In this document: positions 45,131 to 54,711 of the stretch, one piece after another | Position numbering within the stretch: the first letter of the stretch is position 1 | Layout of the letters: every line of letters begins with the position of its first letter | NCBI RefSeq assembly: GCF_902686445.1 | Contig: NC_062215.1 | Span: forward strand, 32,200,750-32,264,749 | Reading direction: 5' to 3' | DNA: 64,000 nucleotides | Origin: Sciurus carolinensis | Lineage: Eukaryota > Chordata > Mammalia > Rodentia > Sciuridae | Position numbers and translations under genes: made by a program | Notes under the pieces: generated by a model | What the model was told of the DNA's origin: nothing | Database searches by the model: none | The model's input: the letters and a program-made list of their open reading frames with translations, nothing else

Positions 45131-46085
45131 AGAGCAGAGTAGAAGTGCGGGAGGGCCGACTTGTCAGTCACCCGGTGGATGCTGGACTCCCGCCCTTTCT
45201 CCTGAGCACCTTGCTGGCTGCCTGCCCTGCAGAGCTGCAGAAATTGGGACCTTTTTCCATCTGTGGCTCTGTGATGCTTCTGAGTCTTATAATGTTTCTG
45301 CCAGATGTTTTTAATGACTTCCCCATGTCCCACCGCCTGCCCAGTCCTTGTCCCCCTTCCAGGTCCTCTGCCCTCCTGACCTGCAGCACCATCCACGAGG
45401 CCAGTGAATAGGCTAATATGCCGACTGCATTCTCTCGGCCCAGTGCTGCTGCCACCTTCCAGAGTCTAATTGTTTTGACAAGCGAAGGAGGCCAGCTAAT
45501 GTGCTCTGTCAGCCGTTTGGTTGCAGAGCCGGGCTGTGGCGAGCCCAGGTGTCTGTCTGCAAATGGGCGTGCTCAGGTAAACCGTTTCCCCACCTGCTCC
45601 CACAGGACAGGCTGTGCAGCCTGGGAGCCAGGAGCACCTGTGCATGCCCTCCGCCAGCTCCAGGGTGCTCATCATCAGTCTAGACTCTGACACTCCTCTG
45701 TGGGTCGAGTCACGTCTGAGGGGCCATGGTGGGAACATGACAGCTCTGGACCAGAACAGGGCAGGGCCGGGCACCCAAAGGCTTTTAGAAAGGCTCTTTT
45801 GTAGCAGTCGTTATTATTACTATATTACCCACATGCCTGGTGTTCATTTGCAACTTTCTTCATTGTTGGCTAAATTTGGCCTCACCTTCATCTTTACTCT
45901 CAAGCTTGAGAGATGTGGCCATTTTAAATGGTCAGAGGCTTTCCACTGAGCCCTTTTTAATGTGACTTTTCCTGCCACACTTGTCTTCTGAGAAGTGGTC
46001 ACACTGGGGCTTTATGGAAAGCGACTCTGAGTTGCCCAGCTTTAAAAGTAAGGAAAGGGAATGGTCTTGGTCAGGCATTGCTGTG
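45130..46085. other. Non-coding sequence, nothing recognised
   Basis: No repeat or exon is recognised. Overlapping frames at about 45.1-45.9 kb are open on both strands and have no domain. Confidence 0.5.
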
Positions 46086-46283
46086 TGGCAGGAAGTGGAC
46101 TAGGGACTCTGTCTAGTTTTCTCCTGCAGTCTTACCACCATGCTGGGAGGCTGTCCACCTTCCGAAACAGAGGCTCAGGGAGGTGGGGTATGTTGCTTGA
46201 GGTTATGTGACTGGGAAGTAAAGGGGACAGGATTTGAGACCAAGTCTTTCTGTATCCAAAGACTGTGCTTTTTAACCAGTCCT
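46085..46283 (-). mobile_element. MIR SINE, near full length, antisense
   Basis: Contains 'cttaccaccatgctgggagg', 'gaaacagaggctcagggagg', 'gaggttatgtgactgggaag' and 'gatttgagaccaagtctttc'. Confidence 0.85.
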
Positions 46284-46284
46284 G

Positions 46285-46437
46285 TATTTTTCAAACTCTA
46301 ACCTTCTAAATACCTGATCAGCAGGAACTTAGGGCCCTTAAATAGAATGAACATTCCTGGGCCCACCCCAGAACCTCTGAATCCTGCCCTCTGGAGGTGC
46401 AGCCTGGGGCTGTGCATTGAACAAGGGTTCCAGGTGT
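46285..46437 (+). mobile_element. MER5A-like (hAT-Charlie) DNA transposon fragment
   Basis: Shows 'cattcctgggcccacccc', 'agaacctctgaatcctgcc', 'ctctggaggtgcagcctggg' and 'attgaacaagggttccagg', matching the MER5A middle and right portion. It directly abuts the MIR on its left. Confidence 0.75.
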
Positions 46438-46669
46438 GGCTCATGGACACGCAGATGGATGGCTGGGAGCCACTCCAGACAGCTGATGGTAGCTCCAGCC
46501 CCGGCAGCCCCACAGCGGCCAGAGATGACTTTGCACACCATGTGTCCTGAAATCCTCAACATGCCAGGGGAACTGGTCTTGGGGATGTTACACCCCACTG
46601 GGCTGGAGTGACAGGAAGTGGGAGCGTTGTCCTTGAATTACATTAGAGCCAAAGGGAACATGTGGAATT

Positions 46670-46800
46670 TTCTTCACGTCTCCCATTTTATAAATGAGAG
46701 AACTGATAACTCAGAGTAAGTTCTGCCCAAGGACATACGTTCATGATAGAGCTGGGCCCAATGGCCAGGAACTCCCGCTGCCTGCTGCAAAGTAAATGTC
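46670..46800 (-). mobile_element. MIR SINE fragment, antisense
   Basis: Contains 'cccattttataaatgagag', 'aactgataactcagagtaag' and 'gatagagctgggcccaatg'. Confidence 0.75.
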
Positions 46801-46809
46801 ACCCTTTGC

Positions 46810-47035
46810 CTTCCCATTGCTAAGATTATTTAAAAGAAGGGTTGGTTTTAATTAGAATAAACACAGTATTTTTCTTGCTGCAACAAGGCTTTCAAAGGGG
46901 AAAAAAAAATCTCAATACCCCAATTATGCCAAAGCATTCCCAGTCCTATCCAGGAGTAATTAAAAAATACAGCTGACGCTTGTTCTCTCACTTGTTTTTA
47001 AATGAATAGCTAAGTATCTGTCAAGATGATGAGCG
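46810..47035. promoter_or_regulatory. AT-rich, repeat-free island with two TAATTA cores
   Basis: TAATTA occurs at 46849-46854 and 46957-46962 in unique A/T-rich sequence that also has an A run near 46901. A homeodomain-bound element is inferred. Confidence 0.35.
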
Positions 47036-47415
47036 CCTAGGCCTCTGACGGCCCCACGATCTCAATTTGCTCCTCTGAACTGCATCAGTGAGGATGGGGA
47101 CGCTGTGGTTTTGAGCTCTGGGACACGTGACCATCCAGGCACATGCATTCTGTGGTTGGTGGAGGACCTCTCCCTCCCTCCAGCACCAAGGTGTGGGACG
47201 CAAGGCCAGACTTCTCCTTATGCCGATCCCTTGTGCCCCATGGGTGGAGGAGGTGGGTTCTTAGGCTGTACGGGGACCCTGCTTCCCAGCAGCACATGGC
47301 ATGGCAGGGTTTGAGGATCTTTGCATAGAACTAGCTTGGCTTTGTTGGGGGACATGTTCTGGTTATATGCCACTTTTTAATTAGTTCAAAGAACTTTTTG
47401 TTTCCAAAGAATGTC
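47035..47415. other. Non-coding sequence, nothing recognised
   Basis: No repeat or exon is recognised; open frames of about 60-70 codons lie on both strands. Confidence 0.5.
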
Positions 47416-47419
47416 ACCA

Positions 47420-47524
47420 GGGCTGGGGTATAGTCAGTAGCAGAGCATTTACCTAGCATGTGTAAGGCCCTGGGTTCAATCTCTAGCACCAGAAAATAAA
47501 TTAAATGAATAAATAAATAAAACA
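47420..47524 (+). mobile_element. ID SINE
   Basis: An ID body ('gggctggggtatagtcagtag', 'catttacctagcatgtgtaag', 'ccctgggttcaatctctagc') with the AT-rich 'aaataaattaaatgaataaa' tail typical of squirrel IDs. A weak duplication, ATGTCAC left and ATGCCAC right, may bound it. Confidence 0.9.
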
Positions 47525-47603
47525 AAAAAGGATGCCACGGATGGATCGAGATGTCATTTTACATATTGACAACCTTCATTTGGTGACAGTTTTACTGATT
47601 TTC

Positions 47604-47715
47604 TTTTTTTTTTTTTTAACCTCTATTTTATTTATTTATATGTGGTGCTGAGGATCAAAACCAGTGCTCACACATCCTAGGCAAGTGCTCTGCCACTGAG
47701 CCACAACCCCAGCCT
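47604..47715 (-). mobile_element. ID SINE, antisense
   Basis: A T run is followed by 'tttatttatttatatgtggtg', 'ctaggcaagtgctctgccac' and 'tgagccacaaccccagcc', an ID in reverse. It is more diverged than the ID 80 bases upstream. Confidence 0.88.
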
Positions 47716-47924
47716 TGTGCTTATTTTCAATGACTAAATATAAACATGTGTTTTTCTCATCCTGTCCCCAACATATATATTATTTTACAGACAAAATCAA
47801 GGCAAACTTAGAGGAAATAATCATAAAACTTATGATGCATTCGTAGTTCTTCACGTATAACTTCAGTTTATAGCATGCTTTTATGTACGTGGTGTTCCAG
47901 TCATCTTTTAATGCTTCCTTCATC

Positions 47925-48340
47925 CAAAAACCTTGTTGGCTTGAAACTACGCCAATCATTATGCTATCCCTGGTGGTGTCTGTGGATCAAGAATCTGGGA
48001 GGGGCTCGGCAGGCGGTTCTAACCCAGAGCATCTTTCAAGGTTGCTGTCAGATGGTGGCCAGAGTGGCGGGGCAGAGGGCTGGCCTAGCATCACTCTCTC
48101 TTCCCGTGATCTCAGGACTTTTCCATTCGATCTGTCTGCATCAGCTGGTCAGAGCTTCCTCAGATCATGGAGCCTCAGGGCAGTCAGACCCCTGATAACA
48201 ACAGCTTCGAAACACTTCCGCACAAGCGTTCCCATGAATGAGGTGGACATGGCTTCACCTTTTCTGACCTAGCCTCAAAAGTCATACAACACAAGTGACC
48301 GAAGAAGTATAAAGGGGCGGGATCATGGATCTCGCTTCTG
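47925..48340 (-). mobile_element. MaLR/MLT1-like LTR, antisense
   Basis: Shows 'tggtggtgtctgtggatcaag', 'atctgggaggggctcggcagg', 'ctgacctagcctcaaaagtc' and 'gaagtataaaggggcggg', the order of an old MLT1-type LTR read in antisense. No internal retroviral genes are seen. The subfamily is tentative. Confidence 0.6.
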
Positions 48341-49040
48341 GATTGGTCAGATCAGTATTACGTCATAGATAGCATGAAGAGTGGAGGGGTAGGCGGACTT
48401 GTGGCCATCTGTGGAAAATAAAGCCTGGCACATGTGGTCACCTTCAGACATGAGCAGGGTAGGAGGTGTTAATGCCAGAGAGGTGGTTTGCAGTGTTGCT
48501 CAATTACTAAGTGGTCATTTGAATCCAGACTTTCAGCTCCCAACCTCTCCATGGTGCCTGAAGGACATGGGAAGGGGAATGAAGAAAGTACCATTTAGCT
48601 CCTTTAGATGACATTTGGTGGAAGCCTGGACTGGGAGTTGGGATTGTCACTGGCTTTATCCTTACATCTCTTTCCAGTACTGAATGAGAGAAGTTGCACC
48701 TTTATTCTCTTCTACTGGTTCTTGGGGTGCAGTGGGGGAAGCCAGGCAGGGTGGACTAGCAGGAGAGGTGTGCCTGGAGGAAGAGGGTGGGCAGGTGCCC
48801 CCTTGGGACAGCAGCTACCCCCATCAGGTGAGGAATAGCCACTCAGATGTACAGAGGGCATGTGATAGCCAGGCTGTCAGTTCTGAAGGTGATGTTGCTC
48901 AACACAGGACAGGTTCCACTGTGACCTTTCAGTAAAATATGAACCACTGTTATTAGTAATAGTTGGAGCATTAGAAGCCACAGGTGTGTTTCTGTGGGTG
49001 CACATGTCCATAGTCACTATCTCAATCTCATTTCATTCCC
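48340..49040. other. Non-coding sequence, nothing recognised
   Basis: No repeat or exon is recognised; open frames up to about 80 codons are unremarkable. Confidence 0.5.
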
Positions 49041-49044
49041 CTTT

Positions 49045-49175
49045 AAGGAATACTTCCTCCTGGGACTCAGAGGGCTGAGTACTTGTTCTGTCACCTGCCC
49101 ACGGTCACTGTGTAGTTCCAGAATGTCCCACCTCTCTGGCCTCAAGTCTGGGCCCTTGACCACTCTGCTACTGTC
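49045..49175 (-). mobile_element. MIR SINE fragment, antisense
   Basis: Contains 'gttctgtcacctgcccacgg' and 'tcactgtgtagttccagaatg', followed by the 'ctcaagtctgggcccttgac' end. Confidence 0.5.
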
Positions 49176-50080
49176 CGAGTTGGCTGTAGGAGCTGCGGTG
49201 GCCTTTTTTTGTGTTGAGTGGAACTCCTCAGTCATGCTTGTCAAAAGCACACAGGTGTGTGTTTGCTGTATGGAGTTCAGATCGAGGGGAAGCCCTGTTA
49301 ACAGGGACCTGCATCCTCTCTACCCTCCTACATATGCCACTCTCGGTCAGGACCGAGGTGACTCAGCCCCCACGCAGCCCCCTCCCTGCAGAATATGGAC
49401 AGGGTGTTGTTAGATCTTTCCCAGCGGGCTCTACCTCTCAGGGCCTAAAACATATTCACCTTGCTGAGGAAGTTTTCTTGAAATATCCTAATGGACAGTG
49501 TGTGCACTATGCTGACTTAGCTCTCCTGCCGATGTCAGGGTCGGCCCAGGTTTGGCCTTTGGCAGTGAGAGGGACCTAGAACAGCCACCATTCCTGGAGA
49601 TTTTATTCACAGACCCTTGGAGTAAGTCTGCCATATACCGGTCATCACATGGCTTGGGTTTCTTATGGAAATTTAGTTGTTCTGTGTCCAGTGATACACT
49701 TAAAGTAACTCTGGTCACTGCACAGCTTTACAAAGCAATCATTTACTGCAGGTCTGTTTTAGTTCTGGATTTTCCAGCACAGAGTTTTGAGTTCAGACTC
49801 TCAGAGCTCACCTCCTAGTAGCGTGGGCAGTTGCTAGGAGCATCCTGTTTTCCCAGGCTGCAGAGAGGACATGAGAGGCCAGGGAGGCTTTGGAGTATGC
49901 CAAGGGCCCTCTAGGAAGGAGACCCGGGGGTGGAGAGGACAGCAGGCGGGGGTAACCAGAGGAAAGGGGCTGAGAACCAAGTTGACCTTGATGGAAGGGT
50001 CTCTGCCCCAGGCGCTTCTCTCTCTGTTCCTGGGTCTTCACTACATTGTGCAGAGTTCAGTAGAATGGCCCCTGAAGTCC
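49175..50080. other. Non-coding sequence, nothing recognised
   Basis: No repeat or exon is recognised; a 122-codon plus-strand frame at 49211-49579 has no domain. Confidence 0.5.
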
Positions 50081-50084
50081 ACTG

Positions 50085-50300
50085 CTGGATTTAAATCCAG
50101 GCCTCTTCCAAAGTGGGCGAGTGTAGCCAAATTGCCCAACACTCTGGACCCCAACTTCCCCTTTTATAAACACAGATAGTGACGATCATGTCTCCCTTGA
50201 AGGCTTAATGTGGCAATTGAACCAGATAACATTGTCGGATGCCTGGCCCAGTGTCAGGTGTGTGGTAATTGTGTAATAAGAATTAGCTGCTGTTATTATT
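50085..50300 (+). mobile_element. MIR SINE
   Basis: Shows 'gatttaaatccaggcctcttc', 'ccaacttccccttttataaac', 'gaaggcttaatgtggcaattg' and 'gatgcctggcccagtgtcagg'. Confidence 0.82.
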
Positions 50301-50619
50301 GTTGACAGCTGAGAGATGGCAGTGGCGAACAGAGGTGGCTCTGTCTTTGTTAAATCAGTTACTTTTCTGCCATCCAGGAAGGTCCGGACTCCAGCACCCG
50401 GTGCTGGGTCACCGCAGCAGCCAGGCTGTGCGGAGGCTGTGCATGAGCGCGTGTGCAGGGGCACGCGAGGAGCGGGGGCTTGCAGCCTACCCTTCCCCAG
50501 CACTGTCCCATACTCAGGCTCTACCCTGACCTTCGAGCCCACTCTCTGTGGCCTTGAGGTGGCCTTGGGAGCAGATGCACAGCCAGGCGTGGGTCTGGGT
50601 TCCAGCTTGTTCACCAGAA

Positions 50620-51010
50620 CCTGAGCTGTTTATGACTAATTGCTTTGTTTGTTCTGTAGGAGACACTTAATTTTTTCCCCGTGATTTACTCCTCTTTGTA
50701 ATTAGGTGTAGTGATTAGAATCTTGTTCCTATTACAATGGAGTTTTCCTTTTAATTCATGCACATTCACCAGGCCTGTCTCCGTCTGTTCCATTGATTGT
50801 CCCCAATTGGCTTTTCCCAAGCTGTCATATAAATCACAGTTCAGGGGTGGCTTAGAGACTGATGTGAGTCCAAGGAATCAGAGCGAACTGCCTGGGAGTT
50901 TTGTTATATCCAGCTACCCAATAAAGATACATTCTTGGGGATGAAGTCTCAATTCAGAGCATGAGTTACTTTAATAACATTCTTTACTATATTTCCCCTA
51001 CTTAATTCAT
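50620..51010. promoter_or_regulatory. AT-rich, repeat-free island; candidate conserved non-coding element
   Basis: Unique A/T-rich sequence with TAATTA (50699-50704) and further ATTAA strings. No repeat is recognised. Function is inferred. Confidence 0.3.
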
Positions 51011-51204
51011 TTTTCTTATTAAAGATGTTATTATGCACATGTGCACACACACACATACACACACATTTTGCTGAGGGAAGGTGGAAAATAAAAACCATAG
51101 TGTTAACAAGGGGTAATTTGTTTTTTCTTCTTTTTGCCTACTGGTAGTTTCTGTTATGTACATGTAATGCATGTATTAAAGAACAAAACATTTTGCAGGC
51201 CTTC

Positions 51205-51315
51205 CTTTGTGACAGATTAGGCACAGTACATTTGTCAACTAGCCCAAGGTCACTCTGCACACCAGCACGAGTCTGGGTCTCTAAAGTCTCAGAGCAATTG
51301 TTCGACCCCCTGAGC
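51205..51315 (-). mobile_element. MIR SINE fragment, antisense
   Basis: Contains 'caactagcccaaggtcactc' and 'cacgagtctgggtctctaaag', matching the antisense MIR 5' half. Confidence 0.62.
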
Positions 51316-51319
51316 TGCC

Positions 51320-51450
51320 CTTCATCAGTCAGTCAGTCAAAAAATAGTCATTGAGCCCTTGGTCGGGGGTCAGGGACAGAGGAGGCATGCCGTCCCGTTC
51401 CTGTTCACAGGTGCTAGTGGCTTGGGGAGAGAGGTTTTTATGGAAACTCT
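51320..51450 (-). mobile_element. L2 LINE 3' fragment, antisense
   Basis: Shows 'ttcatcagtcagtcagtcaa', 'aaaatagtcattgagccct' and 'ggtcagggacagaggaggc', a diverged antisense L2 3' end. Confidence 0.6.
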
Positions 51451-52098
51451 CTTCTGCTGACCACGGCTCTGACCGCTCAGATTCCCCACTTGGGCTTCTG
51501 CTTCCCAGATCATCTTCGTCATGACAGGCAAAGAGAGCTAATGCCAGGATGTTGTCCTTTATTCCTGCATTTTCCAGCACAGTCCCCTCTCCTCCCGGAG
51601 TCCCACTTCCAACCTCCTTGTGGATAGCTCCCAGGGCTGTGGGCCCAGCCATTATGGCCTCACAAACATGAGCCGTTCCCCTGGGAATCTCCTCATGGAT
51701 TCCCTGTGGTCTGTCTTCTGTTTTCCCCACTGTGAGAGACAGAAGGTTGGACCAAAGCATGTTCCCCATGAGAGGGGCTGGAGGGTATCGAGCAGAGGGC
51801 AGTTGACGAGGGCACTGCACCAAGGGGATGCATCTGTTGGGGGCAGAGAGACATAAGGCTGCCAGGCGGGTCAGTCCAGCTTGCCTCAGGCTCTGTGTGC
51901 TTGGACATTTCCCTGTGGACAGTGGGGACATGGAAGGTTTGCAGTAATATTCAGGAAGAGTAACTGGGCAGCACCTAGTGGGATCAATAGCAGTCAGTGA
52001 TCTTGGGAAGGAGGTCATCTCACATTAGGTTCAGACTAGGAAAAATGTAGAAAAAGTAAGGAAAGGGTAGGTCAGGGTCACATCAAAGGAAGAAATAC
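51450..52098. other. Non-coding sequence, nothing recognised
   Basis: The minus strand is open for 229 codons (52018 to 51329), but the frame runs into the L2 at its end and has no domain, so it is read as non-coding. Confidence 0.45.
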
Positions 52099-52100
52099 AG

Positions 52101-52670
52101 CAGTTGTCCTTAATCCTTGGGGGATACCTTCCAGAGCCCCCCTCCACCAGTGAATGACTGAAATCACAGGTGCTTTTCCCTAACACGCACAAATTCAATG
52201 CCTTTTCCATCTTAACTAAGCACTTTTCACACACCATAGTCATAACCTCAGCATACAATTTTTTTCTTTCCTTATTAAGAACTTTTACCTTTTCAGTTAA
52301 TGGCAACAGTTTATGACTTCTCTTGGGCATTTATGAATTGTCAGCATCACTGCTCGTGTACTTTGGGGCCATTGTTAAGTGAGATATGGGGTACTTGAAC
52401 ACAGCACCGTGATACCACAATAGTCGTTCTGAAAACTGGGATGGCTACTAACAGGAGGGTAGCACATACAGTGTGGATATGCTAGATAAAGGAATGATTC
52501 ACATCCTGGGTAGGATGGTGCTAGATTTCATCCTGCTATGCATAATGGCTCTCAATTCAGAATTTAAGAATAACTATTTCTGGAATTTTCCATTCCTTAT
52601 ATTTGGACAAGGTTGAGTGGGAAACTGAAACCATGGAAAGTGAAATTGCAGATGTGAAGAGACTATGAGG
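52101..52670 (-). mobile_element. Tigger-class (pogo/TcMar) DNA transposon, internally deleted
   Basis: The left end ('cagttgtccttaatccttgg', then 'gggataccttccagagcccc') and right end ('gaaactgaaaccatggaaag', 'gcagatgtgaagagactatg') are reverse-complement-like terminal regions of an ancient Tigger relative. Between them lie remnants of the 5' untranslated part ('gggtagcacatacagtgtgg', 'aggaatgattcacatcctgg') and a short transposase start. Most of the transposase is missing. Boundaries are good to about ten bases. Confidence 0.8.
52190..52330 (-). pseudogene. Fossil Tigger transposase N-terminal remnant
   Basis: The minus-strand frame opens with MPKRSHKLLPLTEKVKVLN followed by ERKKLYAEV, closely resembling the N-terminal helix-turn-helix (CENP-B/pogo-like) start of Tigger transposases. 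It then jumps to a later piece (CLVKMEKALNLCV). The DDE catalytic core is absent, so the remnant cannot encode a working enzyme. Recognition is from the family pattern, not a search. Confidence 0.65.
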
Positions 52671-53120
52671 GTGTTAAGCTCTCAGCCCATGGGAGGTAGA
52701 GAAATGGGGTTGGGAAGGTGTGCAGGACATGCTGGCACTTAAGGTCCCAGGGCAGAGAAGTGAAGCTGGTGCTCTGGGGACAGGAATGGGAGGAGACCAC
52801 AGAGAACCATGTGGCTGCGGAAACTGTGTTCTTACATAGAGTAGGATTTGGAAAATGGGGGACAGCTGATAGGGCAGGGTAGATGACAACTTGGAAATCT
52901 GTGGGACAGGAGAAGAAAGGGGAGCCAAGAAAAGTTACAGAGAGGGGAGCAGAACATCTGGTGCTTAGAAACCCTGGGAGCAAAAGTAGGCATAATGGAG
53001 GCTTGGGATTTGGGGTAAATGCTGAGTTTTGCTATTTAATATGAAAGGAGTGGGTGTCTAGACTTACCTGAGCAAATTAAAGAGGGAAGCTGCTATTCCC
53101 TAATATATTGATGTATCCTT
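52670..53120. other. Non-coding sequence, nothing recognised
   Basis: G-rich and A-rich unique sequence; no exon. The minus-strand frames at 52.66-52.98 kb have no domain. Confidence 0.45.
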
Positions 53121-53124
53121 TGCT

Positions 53125-53230
53125 TTCCCAAAGAACGCCTCACCAGAGTGGCTTAAACAGAAACTCTCACAACTCTGTAGAATGCACACTACTTGGCAAG
53201 GGGAGGCAGAACCCAGAGAGGGTGAGATTT
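53125..53230 (-). mobile_element. Possible short MaLR-like LTR fragment, antisense
   Basis: A 'gagtggcttaaacagaaactc' segment with 'tcacaactctgtagaatgc' resembles the antisense start of MaLR-type LTRs. It is short and uncertain. Confidence 0.35.
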
Positions 53231-53780
53231 AAAGTAAAGGCTTTGTCGGGAGCTATTTGGTCCAGTTGAGTGGCATCTTGGTTCGGGGTGGGGGTGTCAT
53301 ATATTTATGCAGGAGTTAATTTGTAAGTTAGGATGGTGCAAGGGAACAAGGTGACAAGCATGTAGGACATAAAAGCAGTTTCTCTGAAGCTCAGGGGCTG
53401 TAGATCTCTTTCTCTGTAACCGAAGAGAAACTTTAATGAGTTTTCCTTTGCAGTTGAAGCACAGTTTTATTCTGTGGCTGAGACTTTTCTATATAAAGCA
53501 GCCCTCCTTTTTACCTCCTCTCCTTGGGCCACATCCCCCTTCCTACAGGCCCCCCTCCCTGCCGACTCTCTTTAAAATAGACTTTCATGCATGAGGAAGC
53601 ATCATAATGTAATACGCGCCTTATCTGCACACTTACCCAGCAGGCATTTACCAAAGACAGTGGGCAAGCCTTAGATATCTCCAGGACGCCGAGGTTGGAC
53701 ATTTTCCTTTCAGACAGGCTCACCTGGGTCTGTCCGGGCAGGACCCTGGCAGGGCAATTAGCCACGATCAGAGCTTCAGT
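53230..53780. other. Non-coding sequence, nothing recognised
   Basis: No repeat or exon is recognised in this segment. Confidence 0.5.
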
Positions 53781-54130
53781 GCCCCAGTTCCGTCCCTTTG
53801 AAAGGCAGCCCTCGCCTCTCCTCTTGTTTCGTTAGTCCTGCGCTCGTCTCCCTCATGATAAATGCGTGAAGAGGAGTGTCTTAAGGACTCTGGAAAACCT
53901 GTGGGGTTATTACGGCTCATTTGGTAGATGAGAGGGATCTGTAATTTTCCGTTGTGTATTTGTATGCACAGAGATGTGATAAAGATGGCTTGTGGCCTCT
54001 TTCATTTTCCAGATGTCTCACGAGGGGGTAAACATCGCTTCTTTCATTTGGTGGCGGGTCCTCTGCTTGGTTTGCCGCTGACGTGCTCCCAGGAGTGTCG
54101 TGGCCCTTGCCCCTGAGAGCTGCCATTTTG
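53780..54130. promoter_or_regulatory. Repeat-free island; candidate conserved non-coding element
   Basis: Unique sequence without recognisable repeats, with several A/T-rich and CATTTTCC-like strings. Regulatory role is inferred weakly. Confidence 0.22.
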
Positions 54131-54660
54131 CATTAGCAGTCTTCCCTGGCTTTCTGGGCGCCATGGAGAAGGCTACCTGTGGGGGAAGGTCATGCTCTGA
54201 GGAGGTCTGCCTCGTTTTCCAGAGCTCTTCGGACATCTGGATGTGCTCAGCCTGTTAGATTTCCCCACCTGTCGAGGGGGAAAAGCTTCCTCTGTCCTCT
54301 TTCACTTACAGGTTGTGGGGATAGCAAGGGTTAGACTGGGCATCTCAGGAAGGGAGGGGCCTAAATCTTCCGACAGCTAAAAAAGAAAAAAAATGCATGG
54401 AAATGGTGTGTGTGGGTTGGAGCCAGGGTGTCTGTAGGGTGATTTTTTTCAAGCAATTTCAGGTTCAGCCCAGACTCACAAACCTCCCTGCTACTTGGTA
54501 AATACATCTTGGTGATGCTAATTTTGTTGTACATCGAGATGGTGAATGTAGTCTTGCAGTTACCTGGTATTAGACTGTAGAGAATGTGTTCTTATCTCTC
54601 TCTTCCTTTTATTTCACCTTCAGGATTCTTGATCATGTAGTCTTTCTCAGTTTGTCCGTG
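54130..54660. other. Non-coding sequence, nothing recognised
   Basis: An A-rich patch lies near 54379-54394. No exon or repeat is recognised. Confidence 0.5.
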
Positions 54661-54663
54661 TGA

Positions 54664-54666
<3 letters not shown>

Positions 54667-54710
<44 letters not shown>
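54667..54710. repeat. (TG)n microsatellite
   Basis: About 22 uninterrupted GT units, long enough to be polymorphic. Open frames starting beside it are VCVC-type artefacts. Confidence 0.97.

Positions 54711-54711
<1 letters not shown>

Noticed and set aside
51329..52018. 229-codon minus-strand open frame
   Set aside because: Its end lies in the antisense L2 3' fragment and no domain is recognised.
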